DNA of 64,000 nt from Plastoroseomonas hellenica. GTDB lineage: Bacteria > Pseudomonadota > Alphaproteobacteria > Acetobacterales > Acetobacteraceae. Both the position numbers and the translations under genes were made by a program. The stretch's first letter is position 1; each line of letters begins with the position of its first letter. Location: positions 98,519 through 162,518 of the forward strand of contig NZ_JAAGBB010000012.1 of the NCBI RefSeq assembly GCF_018129085.1. Reading direction: 5' to 3'. Shown one piece after another: positions 16,969 through 25,773 of the stretch. The notes beneath the pieces were generated by a model that saw only the letters and a program-made list of their open reading frames with translations, did not search any database and had not been told where the DNA came from.

Positions 16969-17746
16969 GGACTGCGGCGCCGCGGCGCTTTCGATCCGCG
17001 ACGTCGGCATGGTCTACGGCGCCGGGGCGGGCGCGGTGGAAGCGCTGTCCGGCATCACCCTCGACATCGCCGCGGGTGAGTTCGTCGCCGTGGTCGGTCC
17101 CAGCGGCTGCGGCAAGAGCACCTTGCTGAAGCTCGTCACCGGTCTGCGACGTCCCTCCCGTGGGAATATCCTGCTGCAGGGGCGGCGGGTGGAAGGCCCG
17201 CGCAGTGACGTCGGCATCGTCTTCCAGAGTCCTGTCCTCTTCCCCTGGCGGACCGTGCTCGACAATGTGCTGCTGCCGATCGAGGTGCTGAAACTGCCGA
17301 AGGCACGCTATCGCGACCGGGCGATGGAGCTGCTGGAGCTGGTCGGGCTAGAACGCTTCGCGGCGCATTACCCGGCGGAGCTGTCTGGCGGCATGCAGCA
17401 GCGCGCCTCGATTGCGCGCGCGCTGGTGCAGGACGCACCGGTGCTGATCATGGACGAGCCCTTCGGCGCGCTCGACGCCATGACACGGGAGCAGATGAAC
17501 CTGGAGCTGCAGCGCATCTGGCAGGCGCAGCGCAAGACGGTCGTCTTCATCACCCACTCCATCGCCGAGGCGGTATTCCTCGCCGACCGCGTCGTCGTGA
17601 TGTCGCCGCGGCCCGGTCGGATCCTGGAAGTCATCGTGAACCCCATGCCGCGGCTCCGGAGCCTCGACGACATGCTGGTACCGGACTTCGCCGACCAGGT
17701 GCGCCATGTCCGCAGCCTGCTCGGTGGCAAGGGAGCGGAGCTGTGA
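16958..17746 (+). CDS. ABC transporter ATP-binding protein (SsuB/TauB type)
   Basis: It has Walker A GPSGCGKST, a Q-loop in GIVFQSPVLFPW, signature LSGGMQQRASIARAL, Walker B VLIMDEPFGALD and a switch His in VFITHSIAEA. The length, about 262 residues, is standard for nitrate/sulfonate/taurine importers. The chosen GTG at 16958 overlaps the binding-protein stop by 11 bases; an ATG at 16931 would overlap by 38. It energises the permease encoded next. Confidence 0.92.
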   Translation: MAPEDCGAAALSIRDVGMVYGAGAGAVEALSGITLDIAAGEFVAVVGPSGCGKSTLLKLVTGLRRPSRGNILLQGRRVEGPRSDVGIVFQSPVLFPWRTVLDNVLLPIEVLKLPKARYRDRAMELLELVGLERFAAHYPAELSGGMQQRASIARALVQDAPVLIMDEPFGALDAMTREQMNLELQRIWQAQRKTVVFITHSIAEAVFLADRVVVMSPRPGRILEVIVNPMPRLRSLDDMLVPDFADQVRHVRSLLGGKGAEL

Positions 17747-18543
17747 GCGCCTTGCTGCGATGGATGCGCCGCCAGGCTGTGCCACTTCTGGTCTTCATCC
17801 TGTTCATCGGTGGCTGGGAGGCGATCATCCGCGGCTTCGCTGTGGAGAGCTTCCTGGTGCCGGCCCCCTCCGCCGTTATCGTCGCGCTGCTGCGCGGCTT
17901 CGCGCAGGGCAATTATCTCGGCCATGCCGGGGTCACCGCCTTCCAGGCGGTCAGCGGCTTCCTGCTGGGCAGCGCGCTCGGCATCGCCATCGCCGTGCTG
18001 GTGGTGGTGTTTCCGGCGCTGGAGCGGATCGTCTACCCCTACATCGTCGCCCTGCAGACGGTGCCGAAGGTTGCGATCGCGCCGCTGATTGTGGTGTGGT
18101 TCGGCTTCGGCATGGAATCGAAGATCATCGTCGTCGCCCTGGTGTCGCTGTTCCCGGTGCTGGTGAACATGATGGCGGGGCTGAAGGCGGTGGATCAGGA
18201 CAGGCTGGACCTGTTGGCCTCGCTCTCCGCCAGCCGGTGGCAGATCCTGCGCCACCTCCGCTTCCCCAATGCGCTGCCCTTCCTGTTCGCCGGGCTGAAC
18301 ACGGCCATCGTCTTCGCGGTGATCGGGGCGATTGTCGGCGAATTCGTCGGCTCGAATCGGGGCATCGGCTTTCTGATCCTGCAGGCGAATTTCGCACTCG
18401 ACATCGCGGCGACCTTCGCACTCTTCGTGGTGCTCTCGGTCATGGGAGTGGCGCTGCATTCCGTCCTGCAGTCGATCCAACGCCGGGCGCTGTTCTGGAA
18501 CCGGACGGTGGAGGCAGGGCCGGGCGCTACTCCTCCGGCCTGA
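17743..18543 (+). CDS. ABC transporter permease (SsuC/TauC type)
   Basis: This 266-residue inner-membrane protein has about six hydrophobic segments. The EAA-type loop is at GLKAVDQDRLDLLASLSASR and the BPD domain ends in FALFVVLSVMGVAL. The GTG start overlaps the ATPase stop (GTGA). It completes an importer with the two preceding genes. Its 3' end overlaps the convergent tctC gene by 17 bases. Confidence 0.9.
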   Translation: MSALLRWMRRQAVPLLVFILFIGGWEAIIRGFAVESFLVPAPSAVIVALLRGFAQGNYLGHAGVTAFQAVSGFLLGSALGIAIAVLVVVFPALERIVYPYIVALQTVPKVAIAPLIVVWFGFGMESKIIVVALVSLFPVLVNMMAGLKAVDQDRLDLLASLSASRWQILRHLRFPNALPFLFAGLNTAIVFAVIGAIVGEFVGSNRGIGFLILQANFALDIAATFALFVVLSVMGVALHSVLQSIQRRALFWNRTVEAGPGATPPA

Positions 18544-19507
18544 TGCCCGCGGCCTCCGCCACCTGACGCCATAGCGGCACCTCCCGCCGCAAGCGGTCGG
18601 CGAGTTCCTCGGGGCCGGTCAGCAGCAGCTTGCCGCCGGCCGCTTCCAACCGCTGTGCCAGCGCGCTGCCGTCGCGCAGCGGCGCCATCTCCCGGGTCAG
18701 GCGCTCCACGGCTTCCCGCGGCAGGTTCGCCGGACCGAGCAGGGCGAACCAGAGCACCATCGAGAAGCCCGGCACCGCGGATGCGACAGCTGGCACCCCC
18801 GGCAGGGCGGCGGTCGGCTCGGCGCTCGACACCGCCAGGCTGCGCATGCGGCCGTCGCGGATATGCGGGATCGGCACGCTGGCATCGGTCAGCAGCAGGT
18901 CGACGTCGCCGGCATAGAGCGCGCCCAGCCCTTGCCCGGTGCCCCGGAACGGGACGTGCAGCAAGTCGATCTGCGCCCTTACCTTCAACAGCTCGCCGAG
19001 CAGATGCGTCGTGGTGCCGACGCCGCTGGACCCATAGGTGATACGGCCCGGCGCCGCCCGGGCGCGTGCCAGCAGGTCGTCGAGGTCACGGATCGGGGAT
19101 TCCCGGCGCACATTGATCGCCATGGCCGATTCCGAGATCACCGATACCGGCGTGAGATCGCGGAACGGATCGTAGCCCGGATTCTTCTGCAGGGACGGCA
19201 GGATGGCGACGGAGCCGGTCGTGAAGACCAGGCTGTGCTGATCGGTGGATTGCGCGACGAGCTGGATGCCGAGCGCGCCACCCGCGCCCGGCCGCGCCTC
19301 GACGATGACCGGCTGGCCGAGACGCGGTGCCAGATGATCGGCGATGAAGCGGGCGGGAACCTCGACCGGTCCGCCCGGCGCGAAGGGCACGATGAAGCGG
19401 ATGGTGCGGTTGGGCCAGCGGGCGGGCTGGGCGGCCGCCACGCCGGCCAGGGCGGCGCAGGCGAGGCCCGACAGGACGGCGCGTCGCGACGGAACCAGGT
19501 TGGGCAT
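18527..19507 (-). CDS. Bug/TctC family substrate-binding protein
   Basis: The ATG at 19507 follows a GGAGG ribosome site; a GTG six bases earlier is less likely. The 326-residue product begins MPNLVPSRRAVLSGLACAAL (signal peptide with twin Arg), then RTIRFIVPFAPGGPVEVPAR. It reads VIVEARPGAGG where most paralogues have VVENR, so the ligand pocket differs somewhat. It is a monocistronic-looking gene, convergent with the ABC permease. Confidence 0.92.
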   Translation of the reverse strand: MPNLVPSRRAVLSGLACAALAGVAAAQPARWPNRTIRFIVPFAPGGPVEVPARFIADHLAPRLGQPVIVEARPGAGGALGIQLVAQSTDQHSLVFTTGSVAILPSLQKNPGYDPFRDLTPVSVISESAMAINVRRESPIRDLDDLLARARAAPGRITYGSSGVGTTTHLLGELLKVRAQIDLLHVPFRGTGQGLGALYAGDVDLLLTDASVPIPHIRDGRMRSLAVSSAEPTAALPGVPAVASAVPGFSMVLWFALLGPANLPREAVERLTREMAPLRDGSALAQRLEAAGGKLLLTGPEELADRLRREVPLWRQVAEAAGIRPEE

Positions 19508-19629
19508 CGTCACCTCCAGCGATCTTTGCCGCCGGATCGCGGCGCCCGAACAGCCTAGGCCGCGATGGCTGGAGGCGAAATGACCGAATGCCCGCTATCG
19601 GCGATGTCGGACCCGGCGGCAACCCTGCG

Positions 19630-21372
19630 TCAGGCCTCGGCGAACTGCAGCGCCGCGAAGCGCCCGTACAATCCGCCGTCACGCAGTAGGCTCTCATGCG
19701 TGCCGGCCGCCACGATGCGGCCAGCCTCCATGACCACGATGCGGTCGGCGCGGCGCACCGTCGCCAGACGATGCGCGACCACCAAGGTGGTGCGGCCGCG
19801 CGACAGGGTGGCCAGCGCGCGCTGCACCGCCTGTTCGCTTTCCGCATCCAGCGCGCTGGTCGCTTCGTCCAGCAGCAGCACGCGCGGGTCGCGCAGGATG
19901 GCCCGCGCGATCGCGACGCGCTGGCGCTGGCCGCCCGACAGCATCACGCCCTTGGCGCCGAGATGGGTCGCGAAGCCCTGCGGCAGCGCGTCGAGGAAGG
20001 ATGTCGCGGCGGCGGCCTCGGCCGCGGCACGGACCTCCGCATCGGTGGCGCCGGGGCGGCCGAAGCGGATGTTCTCCGCAGCGTCGGCGCTGAAGATGAT
20101 GGGATCCTGCGGCACCAGGCCGAGCTGTCCGCGCAGCGCCGCGGGATCGAGCTGCGCGATATCGACGCCGTCCAGCCGCACCACACCCGATTGCGGATCA
20201 TAGAAGCGCAGCAGCAATTGCAGCACCGTCGTCTTGCCGGCGCCCGATGGGCCGACCAGCGCCACCGTCTCCCCCGGTTCCACCACCAGCGAGAAGCGAT
20301 CGAGCGCCGGCTGCGCCGGGCGCGTCGGGTAGTGGAAGGTCACGTCCTCGAATGCGATGCGACCGAGAACGGGGCTGGGCAGGATCGTGGGCGCGGCGGG
20401 CGCGGTGATGGCGGGCGGTGCGTCCAGCACTTCCTGCAATCGCTCGGCAGCGCCGGCGGCGCGCTGCACCTCGCCCCAGACCTCGGCGAGCGCGGCGCCG
20501 GAGGTCGCCATCAGCACGGCGTAGAGCACGAAGGCGGAGAGCTGCCCGCCGGTCATCTGCCCGGCCACGACATCCCGGCCGCCGACCCAGAGGCTGAAGG
20601 TGACCGCCCCGAAGCCGAGCAGGATCACCACCACGATCAGCATGGCGCGGATGCGGATGCGCCGGAGTGCCGCGGTAACGGAGGCCTCCGCCGCGACATC
20701 GAAGCGGGCCCGCTCGGCGGGCTCCCGCGTGAAGGCCTGCACGGTGCGGATGCCGGCGATGGTCTCCTCGACCTGATGGCCGAGATCGGCCACCCGTTCC
20801 TGCGTGCTGCGCGAGAGCTGCCGCTCCCGCCGGCCGAACAGGATCATCGGCAACAGCACCGGTGGCACCACCAGTGCCATCAGCAGCGCCAGCTTGGCGC
20901 TGGTCAGGACCAGCAGGCCAAAGGCGCCGATGCACATGAGCACGTTGCGGATGCCGACCGAGATCGCGGATCCGATCAGCGACTGCAGCAGCGCGATATC
21001 AGCGGTCAGGCGGGACAGGATGTCGCCCGCCCGCGCCGTCTCGAAATAGGCGGGCGAGAGCGACAGCACGCGGGCATAGGCATCGCGCCGGATATCGGCA
21101 GCGACCCGCTCCCCGAGCCAGGTGACGAAGTAGTAGCGGGTGCCGGTCGCGACCGCGAGGGCCGCGATCAACCCGAAGACCGCGAGCGCGGTCTGGTCCA
21201 GCCGCACCACGCTGCCGGCGCCGAAGCCTTCGTCGATCAGGTGGCGCAGGCCCTGGCCCAGGGCGAGCACCATGCCGGCGGCGAGCAGCAGCGCGCTGGC
21301 GGCGAGCGCCACCCGCCCCGCATGCGCGCGCAGATAGGGCAGCAACAGCGCAAGCGAGGCGATGCGGCGCAT
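19630..21372 (-). CDS. ABC transporter, fused transmembrane and ATPase domains (exporter half-transporter)
   Basis: The 580-residue MsbA/LmrA-like half-exporter has six membrane segments in residues 1-310. The nucleotide-binding domain has Walker A VGPSGAGKTT (about 375), signature LSGGQRQRVAIARAI (about 475), Walker B VLLLDEATSALD and switch VVAHRLATVR. It should work as a homodimer exporting lipids or drugs. Its ATG overlaps the TAA of the carboxymuconolactone-decarboxylase-like gene (TAATG), so the two are co-translated; the functional link is unclear. Confidence 0.92.
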   Translation of the reverse strand: MRRIASLALLLPYLRAHAGRVALAASALLLAAGMVLALGQGLRHLIDEGFGAGSVVRLDQTALAVFGLIAALAVATGTRYYFVTWLGERVAADIRRDAYARVLSLSPAYFETARAGDILSRLTADIALLQSLIGSAISVGIRNVLMCIGAFGLLVLTSAKLALLMALVVPPVLLPMILFGRRERQLSRSTQERVADLGHQVEETIAGIRTVQAFTREPAERARFDVAAEASVTAALRRIRIRAMLIVVVILLGFGAVTFSLWVGGRDVVAGQMTGGQLSAFVLYAVLMATSGAALAEVWGEVQRAAGAAERLQEVLDAPPAITAPAAPTILPSPVLGRIAFEDVTFHYPTRPAQPALDRFSLVVEPGETVALVGPSGAGKTTVLQLLLRFYDPQSGVVRLDGVDIAQLDPAALRGQLGLVPQDPIIFSADAAENIRFGRPGATDAEVRAAAEAAAATSFLDALPQGFATHLGAKGVMLSGGQRQRVAIARAILRDPRVLLLDEATSALDAESEQAVQRALATLSRGRTTLVVAHRLATVRRADRIVVMEAGRIVAAGTHESLLRDGGLYGRFAALQFAEA

Positions 21373-21914
21373 TATTTGTCCTTCAGGGGGAAGCGATCGA
21401 GATAGGGCTGGTAATCGGGTTCGACATCGATCGCGAGGGAGGCGAGGACTCGCACCACGGCGCAGTAGAAGCCGATGACGAGAATAAGGTCGGTCAGGTG
21501 TTCGGTGTCGAACTCGGCGGCCAGCGCATCATGCGTCGCTTGGCTGGTGCCGGGGCCGGCCACCATCTCCCGCGCGGCACGCAGCACGAGCTGGGCGCGG
21601 GGTTCGAGCGCCGCATCGTCGCCGGCCATGATCGCACGGATGTCGCTTTCGGTGACGCCGAAATCCATGCCGATCTTGACGTGGTGCGACCATTCATAAG
21701 CGCTCTGCGCCAGCCAGCCGACTTGCAGGATCGCGATTTCGCGGAGCCGCGGATCGAGCTTGCTGCCGTAGCGGATGTATTGGCCGAGGCCCTGGAAGGC
21801 GCGGGCGCCGCCGGGGCTGTTGACCAGCGCGCGGTGCAGCGCGATTCCGCGCTTCAGCAGGTCCTTGTTCTCGGGCGCCAGGTCTTCGACGGTGCGGTAG
21901 GGGATGCGGGCCAT
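21372..21914 (-). CDS. carboxymuconolactone decarboxylase family protein
   Basis: The start at 21914 follows a CGGAGGAAC ribosome site and gives 180 residues. The family core is LREIAILQVGWLAQSAYEWSHH, then GVTESDIRAIMAGDD. The CxxC redox pair of AhpD-type peroxidases is absent, so it is closer to the decarboxylase-like, non-redox branch. Function cannot be assigned from this alone. It is the first gene of a pair with the ABC exporter. Confidence 0.87.
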   Translation of the reverse strand: MARIPYRTVEDLAPENKDLLKRGIALHRALVNSPGGARAFQGLGQYIRYGSKLDPRLREIAILQVGWLAQSAYEWSHHVKIGMDFGVTESDIRAIMAGDDAALEPRAQLVLRAAREMVAGPGTSQATHDALAAEFDTEHLTDLILVIGFYCAVVRVLASLAIDVEPDYQPYLDRFPLKDK

Positions 21915-21945
21915 GGGTTCCTCCGGTTCGGCTTGCACTCAGGGT

Positions 21946-21963
21946 CGCGCCGCCGGCGGCGCG
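21946..21963 (-). terminator. 18-bp GC palindrome after ecsC-like gene
   Basis: A perfect palindrome (cgcgccgccggcggcgcg) lies 17 bases past the EcsC stop and 31 bases before the next gene on the same strand. It may terminate or attenuate transcription. With no T-run and such high GC it could also be chance. Confidence 0.35.
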
Positions 21964-21980
21964 GGACAAGCCACGCCGCT

Positions 21981-22790
21981 TCAGCCCACGAAACGCGCAT
22001 CCCGCGTTGCCGCCACCGCCTCATAGGCTTGGCGCACGAGCGCTTCGCCATGGTCGCGCTCCAGGCGGCGCAGGGTGAAATGCGCCCGCGCAATGCCGCG
22101 AAAATGCTCGAGGAAGGCGAGGTTGACGGCGGCACCCGCCGCGGCACCCAGCACCGGCGCGGCCTGGGCGCCGAGCTTCAATGCGACCGGCCCGCCGAAG
22201 CGCGCGGCGATGGCGCCGATGAAGCCGGGCACCAGGTTGACGCCGATCGCACCCTTCAGGGTCTGCGCCAGCCCCAACCGCACGGCGAAATAGCCGCTCT
22301 CGGCCGCGTCGTCGGAAGGCGCGCGGCCGCCGAGCGCGAAGACCTGCAGGCATTCCGCCGCGGCACCGGGCGCATCGAGGTCCTCGCCCTGGCCGGCGGC
22401 TTCGGCCGCGATCTGGCGCAGCAGCAAGGTGGTGGAGATCGGCAACTCCATCAGCGTGCCGGGCAGGCCGAAGGCACCGCCGGCGACGCCGGAGGCGACG
22501 GCGAGGCCGCGATGGAACCAGCTCTGCCCGATCGGCAGCGGCGTGCTCGCCGGGCCGCTGCGCAGCGCCACCGACATCGCGGTGGTCAGCGCGCCGCGCA
22601 CCGCGCCGTCCAGGCGCGACTGCACGAATTTCGGCAGCGCGGCGCGCAGCGCCTCCACCGGCGTGCCGGCCAGCGCCGCGAGGCGGGCGGCGAAGGAGGT
22701 GCCTTCCAGCACGCTGAAAGCCGCGGTGAGTTCGGCATGCGCGGCATCGGGCAGCAGGGCGGGTTCGAGAGGGGCGGCGAGGTCGCTCAT
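21981..22790 (-). CDS. EcsC family protein
   Basis: This 269-residue protein has the EcsC pattern: Ala/Gly-rich helices with GVAGGAFGLPGTLMELPIST at about residue 110 and GVNLVPGFIGAIAARFGGPV at about 185. EcsC proteins are membrane-associated and of unknown biochemical role, although EcsA/B neighbours in Bacillus are ABC transporters. No ATPase partner is adjacent; the nearest is the exporter at 19630. It is probably transcribed alone. Confidence 0.82.
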   Translation of the reverse strand: MSDLAAPLEPALLPDAAHAELTAAFSVLEGTSFAARLAALAGTPVEALRAALPKFVQSRLDGAVRGALTTAMSVALRSGPASTPLPIGQSWFHRGLAVASGVAGGAFGLPGTLMELPISTTLLLRQIAAEAAGQGEDLDAPGAAAECLQVFALGGRAPSDDAAESGYFAVRLGLAQTLKGAIGVNLVPGFIGAIAARFGGPVALKLGAQAAPVLGAAAGAAVNLAFLEHFRGIARAHFTLRRLERDHGEALVRQAYEAVAATRDARFVG

Positions 22791-22866
22791 GCGGGGAAGA
22801 TGGCGATGAGCCGATCCGGTGTCAGCCCCATGGGCGCCTGCTGTGATCTCTCCACAGGACCCGCTC

Positions 22867-22901
22867 GGCCTCCGCGCCCTGGCACGCGCGGCACGGAGGC
22901 C
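22867..22901 (-). terminator. hairpin downstream of hslU
   Basis: Arms ggcctccg and cggaggcc (8 bp, perfect) flank a 19-base GC-rich loop, starting 10 bases past the hslU stop. The position fits a transcription terminator for hslU. Confidence 0.55.
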
Positions 22902-22911
22902 TCAGTCGGCA

Positions 22912-24231
22912 CTACAGGATGTAGCGCGACAGGTCGGCGCTGGCGGCGAGCGGCGCAACTTTGGCGCGGACCATGGCCCCATCCACCGCCACGCTGTCGC
23001 CGCGGCGGTCGGAAGCGGTGAAGGACACCTCCTCCAGCAGCCGCTCCAGCACCGTCGCCAGACGGCGGGCGCCGATATTCTCGACGCTCGCGTTGATCTC
23101 GGCGGCGAGGTCGGCGATCGCATCCACCGCATCCGCCCCGACCTCGAGCGTCAGGCCCTCGGTGCCCAGCAGCGCCACATACTGCTTAATCAGGCTGTGC
23201 TCGGGCTCGGTCAGGATGCGGCGGAAATCGTCCCGCGTCAGCGCCGACAGCTCCACCCGGATCGGCAGACGGCCCTGCAGCTCCGGCAGCAGGTCGGAGG
23301 GCTTGGCCAGGTGGAAGGCGCCGGAGGCGATGAAGAGAATGTGGTCCGTCTTCACCGGCCCATGCTTGGTGTTGACCGTGGTGCCCTCGATCAGCGGCAG
23401 CAGGTCGCGCTGCACGCCCTCGCGGGAGACGTCGCCGCCGCGGAAGCCGCCTTCGCTGGTGCGTGCGCAGACCTTGTCGATCTCGTCGATGAAGACGATG
23501 CCGTTGGCCTCCGCATAGGCGACGGCGTCGCGGGTCAGCGTCTCCGTATCGACAAGCTTGTCCGCTTCCTCCCGCGTCAGGGCGATGCGGGCCTCGGCGA
23601 CCGTCATCTTCCGGGGCTTGGTGCGACCGCCGAACATCTTGCCGAGCATATCCTGCATGTTCTGCATCTGGAGGCCCTGGGCGCCCGGCAGGTCGATCAT
23701 GCCGATCGGCGTACCGCCGGTATCGGCGACCGCGACCTCCACCTCCCGCGCCTCGATGCTGCCTTCGCGCAGCATGCGGCGGAACTTCATGCGGGTCTCG
23801 CCGGAGGCGCCTTCGCCGACCAGCGCGGTGACCAGCCGTTCCTCCGCCGCCAGCTCCGCCTTCGCCTGCACGCCGTGGCGCGCCTGCTCCCGCAGCATGG
23901 TGATGGAGGTGTCGACCAGGTCGCGGACGATGCTGTCCACGTCGCGGCCGACATAGCCGACCTCGGTGAACTTGGTCGCCTCGATCTTGAGGAAGGGCGC
24001 ATTGGCGAGCTTGGCGAGGCGGCGCGCGATCTCGGTCTTGCCGCAGCCGGTCGGCCCTATCATCAGGATATTCTTCGGCACCACCTCCTCCCGCAGGCCG
24101 GGGGGAAGCTGCTGGCGGCGCCAACGGTTGCGCAGCGCGATGGCCACGGCGCGCTTGGCGTCCTGCTGGCCGACGATGTGGCGGTCGAGTTCGGAGACGA
24201 TCTCGCGCGGAGAGAGATTGACGGTGTCCAT
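22912..24231 (-). CDS. hslU: ATP-dependent protease HslUV, ATPase subunit HslU
   Basis: The start at [20 protein letters not shown] gives 439 residues, normal for HslU. AAA+ elements are Walker [10 protein letters not shown] (about residue 60), the pore motif GYVGRD, Walker [10 protein letters not shown] (about 245) and sensor region [10 protein letters not shown]. The C-terminal ADLSRYIL docks into HslV. HslU unfolds substrates for the HslV peptidase chamber in the cytoplasm. Unusually, hslV (25774-26325) is 1.5 kb away with two unrelated genes between, so the subunits are not one operon here. Confidence 0.97.
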   Translation of the reverse strand: MDTVNLSPREIVSELDRHIVGQQDAKRAVAIALRNRWRRQQLPPGLREEVVPKNILMIGPTGCGKTEIARRLAKLANAPFLKIEATKFTEVGYVGRDVDSIVRDLVDTSITMLREQARHGVQAKAELAAEERLVTALVGEGASGETRMKFRRMLREGSIEAREVEVAVADTGGTPIGMIDLPGAQGLQMQNMQDMLGKMFGGRTKPRKMTVAEARIALTREEADKLVDTETLTRDAVAYAEANGIVFIDEIDKVCARTSEGGFRGGDVSREGVQRDLLPLIEGTTVNTKHGPVKTDHILFIASGAFHLAKPSDLLPELQGRLPIRVELSALTRDDFRRILTEPEHSLIKQYVALLGTEGLTLEVGADAVDAIADLAAEINASVENIGARRLATVLERLLEEVSFTASDRRGDSVAVDGAMVRAKVAPLAASADLSRYIL

Positions 24232-24350
24232 TCCGGTTCCTGGGGGCGGCCTCGGTGGCCGCTGAGAGATGGAACCGAAAATCGGGACGCGGTGCGACGG
24301 AATCAACCGGTGACCCAAGGGGAGCAGGGACGCAACTGGCGCCACCCTGG

Positions 24351-24398
24351 TCTACGGCGCCCGGCGGGCGACGGTCTACGGCGCCCGACGGGCGACCA
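24351..24398. repeat. 24-bp tandem duplication at the 3' end of the DUF4399 gene
   Basis: Units 24351-24374 and 24375-24398 match at 22 of 24 bases. The second unit encodes the last codons (VARRAP) and the TAG of the DUF4399 gene on the minus strand. The first repeats them, in frame, beyond the stop. This is the same kind of event as at 4111-4170. Confidence 0.8.
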
Positions 24399-24834
24399 CG
24401 GTGACCGTCGCGATCACCGGCCTGCCATCCACCAGCACCGTCGAGTGGTCGTCATTGGCCAGCAGGATGCCGATGCTGTGGCGCCCGGTCGGCACCGGGC
24501 AATGGCCGAGATGGGCCAGGATGGTATCGCCCCCGGTGTCGCTGTTGCGGCTGTTGTAGGGGCGGCCCGGGGCATTGCAGCTATCGCCCTCGAAATCGAC
24601 CTTGAGGTGGAGATGCCCGCAATTCGGCGCGCCGCCGCAGGCACCGGCAGCGCGCAGCAGGAAACCCGGCACGCTGACCCGCACGGCGACGCTACCCTCC
24701 GGCCCCGGGGCCAGCACCACCTCCGCACCTTCGGCCGGGGAAAGGATGCTGAGGCGCGGCGGCTCCGTCGCGGGGGCGGCGGCGGAGATGCTGAGGAGGG
24801 CGGCCAGCACGGCAGGGATCGCGAGGCGCGGCAT
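24376..24834 (-). CDS. DUF4399 domain-containing exported protein
   Basis: The 152-residue protein has a signal peptide (MPRLAIPAVLAALLSISAAA). The mature part contains LSILSPAEGAEV, CGHLHLKVD and GRHSIGILLANDDH, typical of DUF4399, small periplasmic or secreted beta-rich proteins of unknown function. It is divergent from a TetR gene, with an operator-like site 19 bases upstream of its start, so that regulator probably represses it. Confidence 0.85.
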   Translation of the reverse strand: MPRLAIPAVLAALLSISAAAPATEPPRLSILSPAEGAEVVLAPGPEGSVAVRVSVPGFLLRAAGACGGAPNCGHLHLKVDFEGDSCNAPGRPYNSRNSDTGGDTILAHLGHCPVPTGRHSIGILLANDDHSTVLVDGRPVIATVTVVARRAP

Positions 24835-24852
24835 GGGTGGGTTCCAACACTG

Positions 24853-24871
24853 ATGTAACCGACGCTTACAT
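24853..24871. promoter_or_regulatory. operator-like inverted repeat 1 (DUF4399 side)
   Basis: Arms atgtaa and ttacat are separated by 7 bases. It shares the string cgacgcttacat with the site at 24901-24916. It lies about 19-37 bases upstream of the DUF4399 start and is a likely TetR-family operator. Confidence 0.6.
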
Positions 24872-24900
24872 CGAAGCGGCCTTTGCCCGCCAGTGAAAAA

Positions 24901-24916
24901 TAAGCGACGCTTACAT
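24901..24916. promoter_or_regulatory. operator-like inverted repeat 2 (TetR side)
   Basis: A 13-bp perfect palindrome, taagcg-a-cgctta (24901-24913), is followed by cat and repeats the core of site 1. It lies about 23-38 bases upstream of the tetR start. Paired sites, one before each divergent gene, indicate autoregulation plus control of DUF4399. Confidence 0.6.
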
Positions 24917-24938
24917 TAGCCCGGCCCGGAACCCACCG

Positions 24939-25556
24939 ATGACGACCAGCACCCCGCGCGGCACCTACCACCATGGCGACCTGCGTCGGGCGATGATTGC
25001 CGAGACGATCCGGCTGATCGAGGCCGAGGGGCTGGAGAAGGTGACGCTGCGCGAGGTGGCACGCCGGCTGGGCGTCTCTTCCGGCGCGCCCTTCCGCCAC
25101 GTGCCGAGCCGCATGGCCCTGCTGACCCTGGTGGCGGAGGAGGCGATGGAGCGGCTGCAGGCCGAGATCGCGGCGGCGCTGGAAGGCGTCTCCGCGCCGC
25201 TCGAGCGCTTCCGCGCCACGGGGCATGGCTTCCTGCGCTGGGCGATCCGCAACCCCGCGCATTTCCAGGTGATCTCGGCCCGCGGGCTGATCGATTTCGA
25301 GGGTTCGGGGCTGCGCCGCGCCAATGACGCGCTGCGCGCGATGATGGCCGACCAGCTCGCCGAGGCCGCCGCGCAGGGCATGCTGGGGGACGCGCCGGAG
25401 CAGGTGCTGATCACCGGCCGCGCCCTGGCCTATGGCCTGGCGCGCATGCATCTGGATGGCCAGTTCCCGAGCTGGGGCCTCGACCCCGCAGCCGCGGAGC
25501 AGGTCGCGATCGCCGCGATCGACCGCTACCTCGCCCTGGTCACCGTCCGGCCCTGA
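24939..25556 (+). CDS. TetR/AcrR family transcriptional regulator
   Basis: This 205-residue protein begins with YHHGDLRRAMIAETIRLIEA and an HTH in [20 protein letters not shown] (about residues 37-56). The YHHGDLR opening and the C-terminal region resemble TetR proteins with a WHG-type C-terminal domain. It is divergent from the DUF4399 gene, with two related operators between them. The effector is unknown. Confidence 0.9.
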   Translation: MTTSTPRGTYHHGDLRRAMIAETIRLIEAEGLEKVTLREVARRLGVSSGAPFRHVPSRMALLTLVAEEAMERLQAEIAAALEGVSAPLERFRATGHGFLRWAIRNPAHFQVISARGLIDFEGSGLRRANDALRAMMADQLAEAAAQGMLGDAPEQVLITGRALAYGLARMHLDGQFPSWGLDPAAAEQVAIAAIDRYLALVTVRP

Positions 25557-25735
25557 GACCAACAAACGCCACGCGGCCACCCCCCTTCGCCGAGGCTTCG
25601 GAGGGCGAGGGCCGCGCGGCCGAAGGCCGCCATCAGAAAGGCCGGGCTGCGAGGCGACAGCCGATGCAGACCGAGGCCGCGAATGCGGCCCGCGCGCGAC
25701 CATCAGCCGCGCCGGGTGCGCACCCGACAGCGCGC

Positions 25736-25765
25736 AAGCCAAGCCGCCGGAGGCGGCGCCGGCGC
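25736..25765. repeat. short GC-rich hairpin repeat
   Basis: The string aagccaagccgc followed by a small hairpin and the ending cggcgc recurs, with changed hairpin bases, at 33938-33974. The surrounding 217-base gap (25557-25773) holds several other short GC hairpins but no gene I can support. It could be degenerate repeat DNA between tetR and hslV. Confidence 0.35.
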
Positions 25766-25773
25766 AAGGCCTG

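Noticed and set aside
22819..24858. 679-codon open frame on the plus strand
   Set aside because: It is antisense to hslU and DUF4399, both well supported.
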